A DNA stretch of 54,600 nt from Nitrosarchaeum sp. (GCA_002737445.1 NSIR01000003.1:64719-119318), one strand, 5' to 3'; shown: positions 16,600-24,348, numbered from the stretch's first letter. The notes: a model not told the origin generated them from the sequence alone. A program made the numbers and translations.

Positions 16600-16701
16600 T
16601 TAATTATTATTACTTTCTTCTAATCCACAATTAATGCACATTTTTTTATCTTGAATGGCAAAATATGAAAAACTGTGAATAAATCCAATTTTACAGCTCA
16701 T
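16600..16701 (-). CDS. Mini-protein, 33 aa, with one CxxC
   Basis: Reads MSCKIGFIHSFSYFAIQDKK, then MCINCGLEESNNN. Together Cys3, His9 and CINC could bind a metal. It ends 3 nt before the start of the secreted protein, suggesting one transcript. It is very short and the call rests on the Cys pattern and packing. Confidence 0.45.
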   Translation of the reverse strand: MSCKIGFIHSFSYFAIQDKKMCINCGLEESNNN

Positions 16702-16778
16702 AGTAAGACAAATCAAGTTAATTCATTAGAAGTGACAAAGTCAAAAAAAATATCGATCTAAGATCATTTGTTTCAAAT

Positions 16779-16916
16779 TCATGGAAAATTCAAAAATTTT
16801 GTACCGCCAAGTACAGCTATAAGATCAGTTCCAAAGCCAAGGCATAGTCCAATAAAGATACCAATCAGAATTATGCTGTGTATAGTCTGTTTTTTTCCAG
16901 CGGAATACATTGGCAT
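16779..16916 (-). CDS. Small single-pass membrane protein, 45 aa
   Basis: Starts MPMYSAGKKQTIHSII, followed by a hydrophobic, glycine-rich stretch (IILIGIFIGLCLGFG) and LIAVLGGTKFLNFP. A basic N-terminus then one or two short membrane helices is a normal small membrane protein layout. The longer ORF on the opposite strand (16768-16971) has no such logic and is rejected. Function unknown. Confidence 0.55.
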   Translation of the reverse strand: MPMYSAGKKQTIHSIILIGIFIGLCLGFGTDLIAVLGGTKFLNFP

Positions 16917-17034
16917 GGAAACCGAGATCAAAGCCCATACTATGATTAAATTTTATTTCAGGGGGTTCTAAAATTAGTGTTCATTTTACAATAATAAAAA
17001 AAGATTGTACAATATTAAAAATATAAAATGAATA

Positions 17035-17256
17035 CTATGGATTGTCTTTATTTTCTTTCAAGTTATAATTATCTATAATTTTTTGAACGTTTTCAAGAAT
17101 TACCTTGTAAATTTCCGCGTCATTTATGCCCAAAGTTTTCATAAATTTTATTTGGTCTAAAATTGCAAATTGAACCCTTCCTTGCAATTGATCAATAATC
17201 TCAAATCCTTTTTTTGGAAATTCTGTTATAAAAATATCAGATTCATCTTTATTCAT
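17035..17256 (-). CDS. Hypothetical protein, 73 aa
   Basis: A helical, acidic protein (IIDQLQGRVQFAILDQIKF, then INDAEIYKVILENVQKII) with no Cys or membrane segment. It lies 44 nt downstream of the 116-residue gene on the same strand and may be co-expressed. No family recognised. Confidence 0.6.
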   Translation of the reverse strand: MNKDESDIFITEFPKKGFEIIDQLQGRVQFAILDQIKFMKTLGINDAEIYKVILENVQKIIDNYNLKENKDNP

Positions 17257-17300
17257 GATGCATCAATTTAGAAAATGGTTGATTGGTAGTACAATAATTT

Positions 17301-17651
17301 CTATTCGTTCCATATAGGTTGCTTTTTTAACCAAGATATTAAATCTGCATATAAGCGACTTTTTTGTACATTTAAAACATTAATTTCCATGTTTGTGGAT
17401 AATTTTGCCGTTTTCGTATATTTTTCATATTTCGCAAATATTATTTTATCAAGATAAGTCATACCTTGAATTTCTTTTTTTGCCAATTCTTCAGATTCTG
17501 TCATTGCAAAACATGCAAAAAGTACACCATTTACCCAGTAAGCACTCCCAGATTCTAATGATGCCATCATACTAAGTAAATCATCAAGGCTTAGTTTGAT
17601 CAAATCTCTGACAAAGATAGTTTTGTACGGTTCTAAAATAAAATCAGTCAT
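17301..17651 (-). CDS. Hypothetical protein, 116 aa
   Basis: Soluble alpha-helical protein (LIKLSLDDLLSMMASLESG, AYWVNGVLFACFAM, LAKKEIQGMTYLDKII). The hydrophobic centre is too short and broken to be a clear membrane segment. It is followed by the 73-residue gene. No family recognised. Confidence 0.6.
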   Translation of the reverse strand: MTDFILEPYKTIFVRDLIKLSLDDLLSMMASLESGSAYWVNGVLFACFAMTESEELAKKEIQGMTYLDKIIFAKYEKYTKTAKLSTNMEINVLNVQKSRLYADLISWLKKQPIWNE

Positions 17652-17988
17652 TTTATCTAATATATCTAGATTTTAACATTATTTTAAGTCTAGTTTTAAA
17701 AATATTTTGATTTAATTTATCTTGAAAAATTTTTATGATTGATTGAAATTAAAATTAAATTTGTTCTAAAACCGAATTATTTCAAATTTCATAAAAAAAT
17801 TAACTAATTATGAGAAAATATGCCAAATTCAATTAAACTGGTACACTTGGACAAATTATATTTTATCATGGTAAAACCAAAAAATGGGCTAAATTTACTC
17901 ATAAATTATGCATGAAATTTAGCATAAATTTGAAATTTATCATAATTTAAATGAAATGTGTATTGGATTAACAAATTATCAAAAATAC
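17652..17988. other. AT-rich intergenic stretch with short palindromes, no convincing gene
   Basis: About 340 bp between two minus-strand genes. It holds a near-palindrome of the type ATAAATTT/AAATTTAT near 17930-17950 and several A/T runs. A 31-codon ORF at 17820-17915 has nothing else to support it. Confidence 0.4.
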
Positions 17989-18657
17989 TCAGGGGATTTT
18001 GGATTCATGAAATTTTTCAATACTTTGAATTAATTTTTCTTTAAAATCAATTGGTATTTTAATAAATTCCGCCACAGTTCCATTTTCCTCAGATCCTATA
18101 ATTACAATTTGATCTATTTCTATTTTAGTTCTTTCCTTCCACATGAGAGAGTATGCTGTTGCTTGCATGAAATATTTTTGAACCTTATCGTAATGTTCCA
18201 CTAGTTTACTTCGACTAGTTTTAAAATCAATAATGGATAAATCCCCATCATACTCTGCAATACAATCACAGGTTCCAGCAATTTTAAATTCATCACTAAA
18301 TAATGCAAATTCAATACCTCTAATGTTGTTAATTTTATGCAAGTATGGTTTTAGCTTTTCAAAATGACTTTTTGGGATTTCAGCATATTCTTGTTCCATG
18401 TTTTTATTATTTAGATAATCTTCACACATTTTATGAGTTAGAGTTCCATTTATTTGGGCTTCCAGCATGATTTGCTCAGCAGCATCACTTCCAACTCTTT
18501 CTTTCCATATCTCTAGACCGGATAAATCAGATGACTTTGTCAATACGCTAGTTATTGATGGGTATAATTTTCCTTGAGGTGTTTGATAATATCTAACACC
18601 ATCAATATTTTTTTGAATGGCTAGTGGAATAACTGTCAAATTATGTATAAAATGCAA
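17989..18657 (-). CDS. PD-(D/E)XK nuclease family protein (RecB/MGME1-like)
   Basis: A 222-residue nuclease with the RecB-like order of motifs: His75 in GTLTHKMCEDYL, Asp131 in IAGTCDCIAEYDG, Asp144 and Lys146 in SIIDFKTSRS, and Gln165 in KYFMQATAYS. The last element is motif QxxxY, typical of exonucleases that bind ssDNA ends. The size fits mitochondrial MGME1-like and phage exonucleases rather than Cas4, as no iron-sulfur cysteines are present and no CRISPR is near. Probably a DNA repair or end-processing nuclease. Confidence 0.82.
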   Translation of the reverse strand: MHFIHNLTVIPLAIQKNIDGVRYYQTPQGKLYPSITSVLTKSSDLSGLEIWKERVGSDAAEQIMLEAQINGTLTHKMCEDYLNNKNMEQEYAEIPKSHFEKLKPYLHKINNIRGIEFALFSDEFKIAGTCDCIAEYDGDLSIIDFKTSRSKLVEHYDKVQKYFMQATAYSLMWKERTKIEIDQIVIIGSEENGTVAEFIKIPIDFKEKLIQSIEKFHESKIP

Positions 18658-18731
18658 TTATTCATATTATTTTAAAGCAATAAAAAAATCAACTGGTTTA
18701 GAAGATATTTCTTTAAATGGAATGATATTAT

Positions 18732-19412
18732 TTAATTGTGAAAACTTTTTTCAATCTCTTCAGCCATTGATTCTAATTTACTTGTATTTCCTAAATTTCG
18801 ATAAGTAAGTTTTTCTAATGTCTTAATTATGCTAATTGCCGCTCTATACTGAGGAATTTCTGGCTGATTCAACTCACCATACATTCCCATACCCTGAATA
18901 CCATTTTGCTTTGCAAACCCCAAGATCAATCCATTAAATCCAGTGATAATTGATTTATTCGGAGTTGTTGAAATTCCCAATCCCTGCATTTGTTTAGTTA
19001 ATTCCATAGATGTAGTAGTTACAAAAGTTTTAGGATTTTTTTGAATTATTCTATTTGTATGAAAACCTCCAAGTGTGTAGATAAATTTTGCAGAATATTT
19101 TTTTGAAATATCAATTACATCTTGGCAAAGAGAATACAATTCCTGACTATCTTGTGGTTGGCCGCTACCTCCACCAAAAACAATCAATCCGTCACTGTAT
19201 TTGTATTCCCAACTTTCATTTGGTACATTGATGTACCCTCCTTCATCAACAACATATGTTGGGTATGGTGTTTTTGCAATTCTGAACGGTTTAGTTTTCA
19301 AACTATTATTTATAAAATTTACAACTATGCTGCCAACATTTCCCATATCCTGCATTGCTGCAATAATTATTGGTTTTTCAATTTGTGGCTCTTCTGTTTG
19401 AATAAACTCCAA
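18732..19412 (-). CDS. PAC2 family protein (proteasome assembly chaperone-like)
   Basis: A 226-residue PAC2 domain. Signatures include IIAAMQDMGNVGSIVVNF at the start, GLIVFGGGSGQPQDSQELY, FIYTLGGFHT and GFNGLILGFAKQNGIQGMGMYGE. Archaeal PAC2 proteins (PbaA/PbaB type) interact with the proteasome or act as ATP-independent chaperones. It lies upstream of the PD-(D/E)XK gene with a 74-nt gap. Confidence 0.85.
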   Translation of the reverse strand: MEFIQTEEPQIEKPIIIAAMQDMGNVGSIVVNFINNSLKTKPFRIAKTPYPTYVVDEGGYINVPNESWEYKYSDGLIVFGGGSGQPQDSQELYSLCQDVIDISKKYSAKFIYTLGGFHTNRIIQKNPKTFVTTTSMELTKQMQGLGISTTPNKSIITGFNGLILGFAKQNGIQGMGMYGELNQPEIPQYRAAISIIKTLEKLTYRNLGNTSKLESMAEEIEKSFHN

Positions 19413-19457
19413 TAATTTGTGTATGAACTACTTGCTTAAAACTTAAGATTTAGATAG

Positions 19458-19470
19458 TTTATAAAAAATA
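19458..19470 (+). promoter_or_regulatory. TATA box of the 19491 zinc-ribbon gene
   Basis: TTTATAAAAAATA is centred about 27 nt before the ATG at 19491. This selects that ATG over the TTG at 19479. Confidence 0.5.
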
Positions 19471-19490
19471 TCATTTATTTGATATTATAC

Positions 19491-19712
19491 ATGATCATAG
19501 GTCACATAGATAAAAATGAGAAAAAAATTAAATTTCAATTAGATTTAAACTGTACAAAATGTGGAAAAAAGGTGCCAGGGGGATTACAGGCATCTGAGAA
19601 TTATTATGGGTCTCAATTATTTAAAATTGAAATAGATAATTTTAAGAAAAATTATCTGTGTGGCATATGTAGAGATAAAAAAAGAACAAAAAATAAAAAA
19701 TCATCCCTCTAA
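19491..19712 (+). CDS. Zinc-ribbon protein, 73 aa
   Basis: MIIGHIDKNEKKIKFQLDLN is followed by CTKCGKKVPGGLQASENYYG and a second knuckle (CGIC) near residue 58, then a Lys-rich tail (RDKKRTKNKKSS). Two CxxC pairs about 38 residues apart form one zinc ribbon, and the basic tail suggests nucleic-acid contact. A TTG at 19479 would add four residues, but the TATA box argues for the ATG. Confidence 0.65.
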   Translation: MIIGHIDKNEKKIKFQLDLNCTKCGKKVPGGLQASENYYGSQLFKIEIDNFKKNYLCGICRDKKRTKNKKSSL

Positions 19713-19752
19713 ATTACTTGAAAAATGGTATGAATTCACGGCATAATTAAAA

Positions 19753-20391
19753 CTACCATACTGTATGTACAATTTCTTTAAGATTTCTTCGAGGTTTTGG
19801 GAATTTATCTTGTTTTGGATACCCAATACACAAAACTGACGATGGAATTAATTCAGTATTGATTATCTTCATTATTTTTTGTTCATCAAACATGCCAATC
19901 CAAATTGAACTTAATCCCATTGCCTGAGCTGCAAGTTGAGAATATGCAGCAGCTAGTGTGGCATCTTGTATTGCAAATTTTTTGAGTATTTCTTGAGGTA
20001 AATCTAATTTAACTCGTGCAGGATTTTTACAAAATACAAGTACTACTGGGGCGTTCACATAAGGCTGATTATTACATGCCTCTACAAGTTGTTGTTTTTT
20101 TCCAGGACTTTTTATATAAAATATCTCAAAGCCTTGAAAATTTCCCGCAGTAGGTGCAGTATCTGCAGCTGCAATTATTTTATCTATTTTTTTAGTTTCA
20201 ACAATTTTATCTGTAAATTTTCTAGTTGAACGACGTTTTGACATTACTGTAAACAAATCAGTATTGATAAATTCAGTTGGGGCTGATTTCAATATTTCAT
20301 CTAGTAATTGATTACGCACATCTACACTGGAATTTTCTTTTGGAATATATCCTGACGGATAAATTTTTTCAGGATTTGCTTTAGAATCCAT
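19753..20391 (-). CDS. Nitroreductase family protein
   Basis: FMN-dependent oxidoreductase fold of 212 residues. The phosphate-binding KRRSTRKFTDK is near residue 52, and ADTAPTAGNFQGFEIF, AAYSQLAAQAMGLSSIWIG and SVLCIGYPKQDKFPKPRR are typical of the family. Natural substrates (quinones, flavins, nitro compounds, or dehalogenation) cannot be told from sequence. It stands alone, convergent with the 19491 gene. Confidence 0.88.
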   Translation of the reverse strand: MDSKANPEKIYPSGYIPKENSSVDVRNQLLDEILKSAPTEFINTDLFTVMSKRRSTRKFTDKIVETKKIDKIIAAADTAPTAGNFQGFEIFYIKSPGKKQQLVEACNNQPYVNAPVVLVFCKNPARVKLDLPQEILKKFAIQDATLAAAYSQLAAQAMGLSSIWIGMFDEQKIMKIINTELIPSSVLCIGYPKQDKFPKPRRNLKEIVHTVW

Positions 20392-20473
20392 ATATCTTTA
20401 TGTGAAATTAACTTATTAAGTAATTCTCAATTGGTATTGATTTATTTTATTTTTTAATTGTAATTATTATGTA

Positions 20474-20617
20474 TTATACAATACAGCTTGAGTGGTATTG
20501 TTTTTCTGTAGTATTTCCACAAATTACACAGTGTAAAACTAGGGGTAAATTACAAACATTACATCTTTGTTTAATTTGAAATTCTTTTCCACATTTTCTG
20601 CACGATTCTAAACGCAT
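20474..20617 (-). CDS. Double zinc-knuckle mini-protein, 47 aa
   Basis: Reads MRLESCRKCGKEFQIKQRC and continues with CNVC, CVIC and HSSC. Eight or more Cys/His ligands in 47 residues could hold two zinc ions, in a cross-brace or tandem ribbon. It sits with two other Cys-containing genes on the same strand (20682 and 20893), so they may share a transcript. Function unknown. Confidence 0.6.
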   Translation of the reverse strand: MRLESCRKCGKEFQIKQRCNVCNLPLVLHCVICGNTTEKQYHSSCIV

Positions 20618-20681
20618 AATATTACGAATCTACAATTTATTTAAGTTCTATGAAAATTAGGCTATCCTTTATTAGCTTGAT

Positions 20682-20837
20682 CTAATCAATTTTAGATAAT
20701 TGATGTAATGGTGAACCACAACTATTACATTTTTTACTCTGTATGTAATTTTGAATTGTTTGACCTTCCCAGATCAATGCATTTGCATTATGACCTTTTT
20801 CACATTCAATTTTAAATAATGTTCTTGTCAATATCAT
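20682..20837 (-). CDS. Small protein, 51 aa, with CxxC
   Basis: MILTRTLFKIECEKGHNANA opens with C-x3-H, and the end has CNSCGSPLHQLSKID. The C...H...CxxC pattern fits one zinc site. It precedes the 20474 gene and follows the 20893 gene on the same strand with gaps of 55-65 nt. Confidence 0.55.
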   Translation of the reverse strand: MILTRTLFKIECEKGHNANALIWEGQTIQNYIQSKKCNSCGSPLHQLSKID

Positions 20838-20892
20838 AAATTGTAATTTAATTCTAAACTTAAGTTTATTGTTTTGAAATTAATTTTTAGAT

Positions 20893-21243
20893 TTATTGGC
20901 TTGATTTTGCTTGCCCAATATCACTTGACTCGTCCTGTTTTTTAAATACTCGGTATTCTCCAATAATTGAACTACATTGTTGGCATGTGTATTGACCTCG
21001 TTCCACAAGAATCAAATTTTCTGCAACTTGCTCATTCGTATTTTCTTCTAAATGTATTTTTGGAGGATTGCTAAATTCAGTTTCACATATTTTGCAGTAA
21101 TGTTTTGACATTTTTTGAATTTCAAGTTTACCTATTGGTGCTAAAAATAATTTACCAACTCCCAAATCAGCTTTTTTTGTTTGTTCCTCTGTAAGATCTG
21201 CAATAATATATCCACCAGATCCATGTAGTTTTGATTCAGGCAT
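20893..21243 (-). CDS. Zinc-binding protein, 116 aa
   Basis: A Gly-rich N-terminus (KLHGSGGYIIADLTEEQTKK) precedes a zinc ribbon made from CKICETEFSNPP and CQQCSSIIGEYRVF. The tail is Ser/Asp-rich. The N-terminal domain is about 45 residues and unrecognised. It is probably the first gene of a group of three Cys-containing genes on this strand. Confidence 0.65.
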   Translation of the reverse strand: MPESKLHGSGGYIIADLTEEQTKKADLGVGKLFLAPIGKLEIQKMSKHYCKICETEFSNPPKIHLEENTNEQVAENLILVERGQYTCQQCSSIIGEYRVFKKQDESSDIGQAKSSQ

Positions 21244-21289
21244 TTATTTTCTTATGATGTTTCCCTTAAAATACTCTTTTTTTTTAAAA

Positions 21290-21499
21290 TCAAATTAATG
21301 TTTTTTTTACTTTTCTAATTTGATTAAGTAATGAAAAACTCAATCCAAAAATAAATAGACCAATACCAAAAAGACTTAAAAAAATCACATTTACAGTATC
21401 CTCTTGAGGATTAAAGATCACACTAATTCCAATTAAAGATAAGATAATTCCAAAAACAAGTAAAATGATACTAGGACGTTCAATTTCTAAAATATTCAT
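21290..21499 (-). CDS. Two-helix membrane protein, 69 aa
   Basis: Two hydrophobic segments (about residues 11-28 and 38-56, with SIILLVFGIILSLIGISVIF and VIFLSLFGIGLFIFGLSFSL) joined by a short acidic loop, then a basic tail (NQIRKVKKTLI). No catalytic motif. Its job is unknown; a small membrane accessory protein is likely. Confidence 0.65.
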   Translation of the reverse strand: MNILEIERPSIILLVFGIILSLIGISVIFNPQEDTVNVIFLSLFGIGLFIFGLSFSLLNQIRKVKKTLI

Positions 21500-21542
21500 T
21501 GATTTTCTATATTCACTGTAAACTTAAGTTTTAAGACAAAAA

Positions 21543-22016
21543 TCATACTGAATTTAGTTTATCTGCATTTTTTTCATAGAAAAATTCCTGTCTTTTCAAA
21601 TCCTTTTCGGAAATAATTCTGCATTTTCTCATTGAAACTAGTTTGGATATTTGCTCATAGGTATTCATATTTGTGATATCTGCAGCATATGCAATTTGTA
21701 ATAATGGGGACTTTTCTACAATCATTGATTTTACCTGCTCATATCCTCCACTTTGCGGCATTCCAGTTCGATAAAGTCCTATATTTTTTCCATTTTTTGA
21801 TATTTGTGGATCCTGGTAACAACAAATTGAATATTCACCATTATCTCTTTCTACAATAGTCATTCGTGTAAATTTTTCACTCCAATCCTTGATTTCATTT
21901 GAAATTATTATTGCCTCTTTTTTGTCCTCAAAAACAGTGGATACCACCAATCGATCTTTTTCATACGCCCATGAAATACCATAAAAATTTTGATGCCATT
22001 TAATTTCAAAAGACAT
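21543..22016 (-). CDS. Hypothetical protein, 157 aa
   Basis: Soluble alpha-beta protein. The N-terminal half has strands around WHQNFYGISWAYEKDRLVVS and helix KEAIIISNEIKDWSEKF. The rest contains EYSICCYQDP with adjacent cysteines and a helical end with Lys/Glu. No family recognised. Its stop is 43 nt upstream of the membrane gene on the same strand. Confidence 0.62.
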   Translation of the reverse strand: MSFEIKWHQNFYGISWAYEKDRLVVSTVFEDKKEAIIISNEIKDWSEKFTRMTIVERDNGEYSICCYQDPQISKNGKNIGLYRTGMPQSGGYEQVKSMIVEKSPLLQIAYAADITNMNTYEQISKLVSMRKCRIISEKDLKRQEFFYEKNADKLNSV

Positions 22017-22095
22017 GACATATTTTGTATATTTATCAAATTAATGCTTTCGAATTTTTTACCTAAAAAAAATATTTGCAGAATTTAACGTGTTT

Positions 22096-22305
22096 TTATT
22101 TTCTGCGTGTGAACATGTTTCTCAAAAATCCAAATCGTGTGTGGGATATTGTAGGTTTTTTTCCAACAATTTTGAATAAAGTGATCCCCGTGACAGAGCT
22201 TGTTCCTTTGAGTGCCCATGAGCCATTTTTCATCAAATATGGTTGTGGGTTTTTCATTGTTACTTTTTTATGTGCTTTGACATCATATGCCTCTATTTCT
22301 GACAT
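22096..22305 (-). CDS. DUF5679-like protein that has lost its zinc-binding cysteines
   Basis: A 69-residue protein with the order YDVKAHKKVTMKNPQPYLMK then NGSWALKGTSSVTGITLFKI. This lines up with the DUF5679 zinc-ribbon consensus (Y-C-V-K-C-K-x-K, K-N-G-x-x-A-L-x-G, T-C-P-x-C-G-T), but all four cysteine places hold Asp, His, Ser and Thr/Gly. The fold must be stabilised without zinc or by another ligand. It ends with a basic tail (RNMFTRRK). The family match is from memory of the consensus. Confidence 0.7.
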   Translation of the reverse strand: MSEIEAYDVKAHKKVTMKNPQPYLMKNGSWALKGTSSVTGITLFKIVGKKPTISHTRFGFLRNMFTRRK

Positions 22306-22524
22306 GACTCTACATCTGAAAATTAGTAATACAATGGATAGTGAATTATTTCATATCAACTAGCTCGAAAATAGGTTTTAAAAATAAATTGAGCCTAACA
22401 TGTAATTATTAAAAAGTACAGTTTAAGGCTAATTATTAAAAATTAATTATATTTTGTAATTTATTTTAAACAAATGTTTAAAATTCTACAATAGTGAGTT
22501 TTATAGCACAACAATCAATTTTTC

Positions 22525-22583
22525 ATGACGATTTCGATTAGTGGTCTAGGCATGCTATAAATGATCACTATTCCAACCGTCAT
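22525..22583. other. Inverted-repeat hairpin at the 3' end of the 22580-22918 gene
   Basis: ATGACG (22525-22530) pairs with CGTCAT (22578-22583), and inside it GATTAGTG pairs with CACTATTC with one mismatch. The hairpin overlaps the stop codon of the minus-strand gene, so it could be a 3' processing or stability element. Whether it is transcribed is unknown. Confidence 0.35.
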
Positions 22584-22918
22584 ATTTTTAATTCATCTAG
22601 ATGTATTTGCAAAGCACTTTTTATTTTTTCTTTTTTTAATTCAATTGTATTGTTTCCAATCTTCAAACTATCTGCATCATCCATAGGGGTTAATCTATGA
22701 GCAAGAAAATCAGATAATAAATCCAAATTAAAATCAGTGTTGTTTTTTAAATTTATTTTAATATATTTTTCTTGTAATCCTCCATTTTTTTTTAATCCGC
22801 CTATTGGAAAAATTCTAATATCTTCATTAATTCTATTTTGATTTAATTTTTTTCCAAAAAGCACTTTATCAATATCATTTCCTTTATGATAATGTAGTAT
22901 TGTAATAACAAATTCCAT
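22580..22918 (-). CDS. Hypothetical protein, 112 aa
   Basis: A mixed alpha-beta soluble protein starting MEFVITILHYHKGNDIDKVL. It has many Lys/Asn and a HYH cluster near residue 9. No family recognised. It follows the 22960-23106 zinc-finger gene on the same strand. Confidence 0.6.
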   Translation of the reverse strand: MEFVITILHYHKGNDIDKVLFGKKLNQNRINEDIRIFPIGGLKKNGGLQEKYIKINLKNNTDFNLDLLSDFLAHRLTPMDDADSLKIGNNTIELKKEKIKSALQIHLDELKI

Positions 22919-22959
22919 AAAATCATTATGTTTATCTAAAATAAAGACGCTTCCGTATT

Positions 22960-23106
22960 CTAAATTTTCTTTAATAGTGCTTCTTGAGGTGTTTTATCTT
23001 GATTTATTTCCCAATGCCAATTGTGGTGTTTTTTCCAATGCTCTTCTAATTGTACAGTAGTAGGTTCTTTTCCAAGTGGGGTTCCACATATTTTACACTG
23101 CCTCAT
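22960..23106 (-). CDS. C2H2-like small zinc protein, 48 aa
   Basis: MRQCKICGTPLGKEPTTVQL is followed by EEHWKKHHNWHWEINQ. The CKIC pair and the following H-x3-HH form a plausible single zinc finger, with a tail of acidic and basic residues. It leads directly into the 22580 gene. Function unknown. Confidence 0.6.
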   Translation of the reverse strand: MRQCKICGTPLGKEPTTVQLEEHWKKHHNWHWEINQDKTPQEALLKKI

Positions 23107-23269
23107 AAAATTTTATAATTATTTATAAAATTAAGGGTATCTTTTTTGAATTGTGTCTATTTTAGAATATTAGTTGAATAAACGAAATAATATCTAACTA
23201 TATTTTAGATTCTAATTTATTTCTTGATTTTAAAAATGATATGATTTTTAAAATAATTGAGAAACTATT

Positions 23270-23371
23270 CTAATTTTTTCGTTCTCGACGATGATGGCAA
23301 TCACACATGCACCCTTTTTGACATTCCATTCTTTTACAATCTGGGCACATTTTTTTGTTTAAATGAGACAT
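23270..23371 (-). CDS. CxCxCH mini-protein A, 33 aa
   Basis: Reads MSHLNKKMCPDCKRMECQKG and then CMCDCHHRRERKN. Six cysteines and two histidines in 33 residues: CPDC, C, and CxCDCHH. It starts 14 nt downstream of the 23385-23729 stop on the same strand, so they probably share a message. Two other genes within 900 bp carry the same C-x-C-x-C-H ending. A metallothionein-like or compact zinc-cluster protein is the natural inference. Confidence 0.6.
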   Translation of the reverse strand: MSHLNKKMCPDCKRMECQKGCMCDCHHRRERKN

Positions 23372-23384
23372 GTTTTGCTTCTAC

Positions 23385-23729
23385 CTACTTGTGTTTTTTA
23401 TTTCTGTAAAACTCTTGCGATTTTTGTCTTTTTCTCTGTTGTTCTAAATTCATGATCAAATAGGTTTTTCCTGACTCACATAGCTTCATTTCCCCAGTAA
23501 ATTCATCATGAATGGATTCAAATGTACCATAAGTTAGCAGTGTACCTACAATTTCCCATGCTTTATCCTCAGTTATTTCAAATTTGTAAGTTAAAGTTGA
23601 AACTTTGGTATAGTACCCGTTTTTTGAATTGCGTAAAATAAAATCGCTAATTTTATCTTCAATTGTCTGTGTTTTTGCTCTTGGTGTCCTATTCTCAAAT
23701 CCTCTAAATGACCTCTTATTATCTGGCAA
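23385..23729 (-). CDS. Winged-helix-like hypothetical protein, 114 aa
   Basis: A basic N-terminus (MPDNKRSFRGFENRTPRAK) precedes a wHTH-like core (EDKISDFILRNSKNGYYTK then LTYKFEITEDKAWEIVGTLL, a helix, a turn and the recognition helix), then TYGTFESIHDEFTGEM as a wing. The tail is strongly basic. A small DNA-binding regulator is plausible, but the family is not recognised. Confidence 0.62.
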   Translation of the reverse strand: MPDNKRSFRGFENRTPRAKTQTIEDKISDFILRNSKNGYYTKVSTLTYKFEITEDKAWEIVGTLLTYGTFESIHDEFTGEMKLCESGKTYLIMNLEQQRKRQKSQEFYRNKKHK

Positions 23730-23813
23730 TGCCTTTTGGGTGATTTGCTATTATTTTAGGACTTTGAACAACAAAACTTAAAGACTTTTTCAATCAAATG
23801 TTCATTGATTCCC

Positions 23814-23942
23814 ATGAGTGAAAATGCAAAAAAGTTGGAACTATTGCGAATTAAAAATGGTCGTAGTAAACGTTGTCTTGATTGCAAAAAAAATCACTGT
23901 GTTGTTGAATCATGCTATTGTGACTGTCATTTGAAATGCTAA
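23814..23942 (+). CDS. CxCxCH mini-protein B, 42 aa
   Basis: MSENAKKLELLRIKNGRSKR is followed by CLDC, C, and then CYCDCHLKC. Seven cysteines, with the same CxCDCH motif as the 33-residue protein 450 bp away but on the other strand. The N-terminal 20 residues are basic and helical. The three paralogues look like diverged copies rather than simple duplicates. Confidence 0.6.
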   Translation: MSENAKKLELLRIKNGRSKRCLDCKKNHCVVESCYCDCHLKC

Positions 23943-24115
23943 CTGGTATCAAAGACCTATGTGTCAGACCTGAATGACGAGCTTCACTGCTCTAATCTGA
24001 GAGAGGTTGTGGGTATTGGTCATTTCCCAATCTAGCCAATTAGCAATTTTAGTAGATATTTCATAAATAAAGAGTTTAGTTTCATGATTGGTTTTGGGAT
24101 TTTAAAAAAATATGA

Positions 24116-24238
24116 TTAAAATGATTTTGAATCCATGTTTCTTGACTCCGTCATTAGGAGTTTATGGCATTTACACATACAATTAGAATGAATCATGTCA
24201 TGATCATTTCTATATTTACACTCTTTAGTATGTTCCAT
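24116..24238 (-). CDS. CxCxCH mini-protein C, 40 aa
   Basis: MEHTKECKYRNDHDMIHSN then CMCKCHKLLMTESRNM. Four Cys and four His, with the CxCKCH motif. The TATA-like TATAAAAG region near 24253-24265 lies about 20-26 nt before the ATG. It is the third member of the local CxCxCH group. Confidence 0.55.
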   Translation of the reverse strand: MEHTKECKYRNDHDMIHSNCMCKCHKLLMTESRNMDSKSF

Positions 24239-24348
24239 GAATGCTAGTTTTGACTTTTATACATTTAAAGATTTAATGATCAAAACATTATTTGATCAAA
24301 CTTTTGACAAAGTTGATTTAATTAAAAATAAAAAAATGCTTCAAGTAA

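Noticed and set aside
16768-16971. 67-codon plus-strand ORF
   Set aside because: It lacks any recognisable composition, while the opposite strand encodes a sensible small membrane protein.
17820-17915. 31-codon plus-strand ORF
   Set aside because: No promoter, motif or context supports it in a very AT-rich gap.
17989-18657. Cas4 identity for the PD-(D/E)XK protein
   Set aside because: It lacks the Fe-S cysteines of Cas4 and there is no CRISPR or cas gene nearby.
22076-22363. 95-codon plus-strand ORF
   Set aside because: It is antisense to the DUF5679-like gene, which has a recognisable family pattern.
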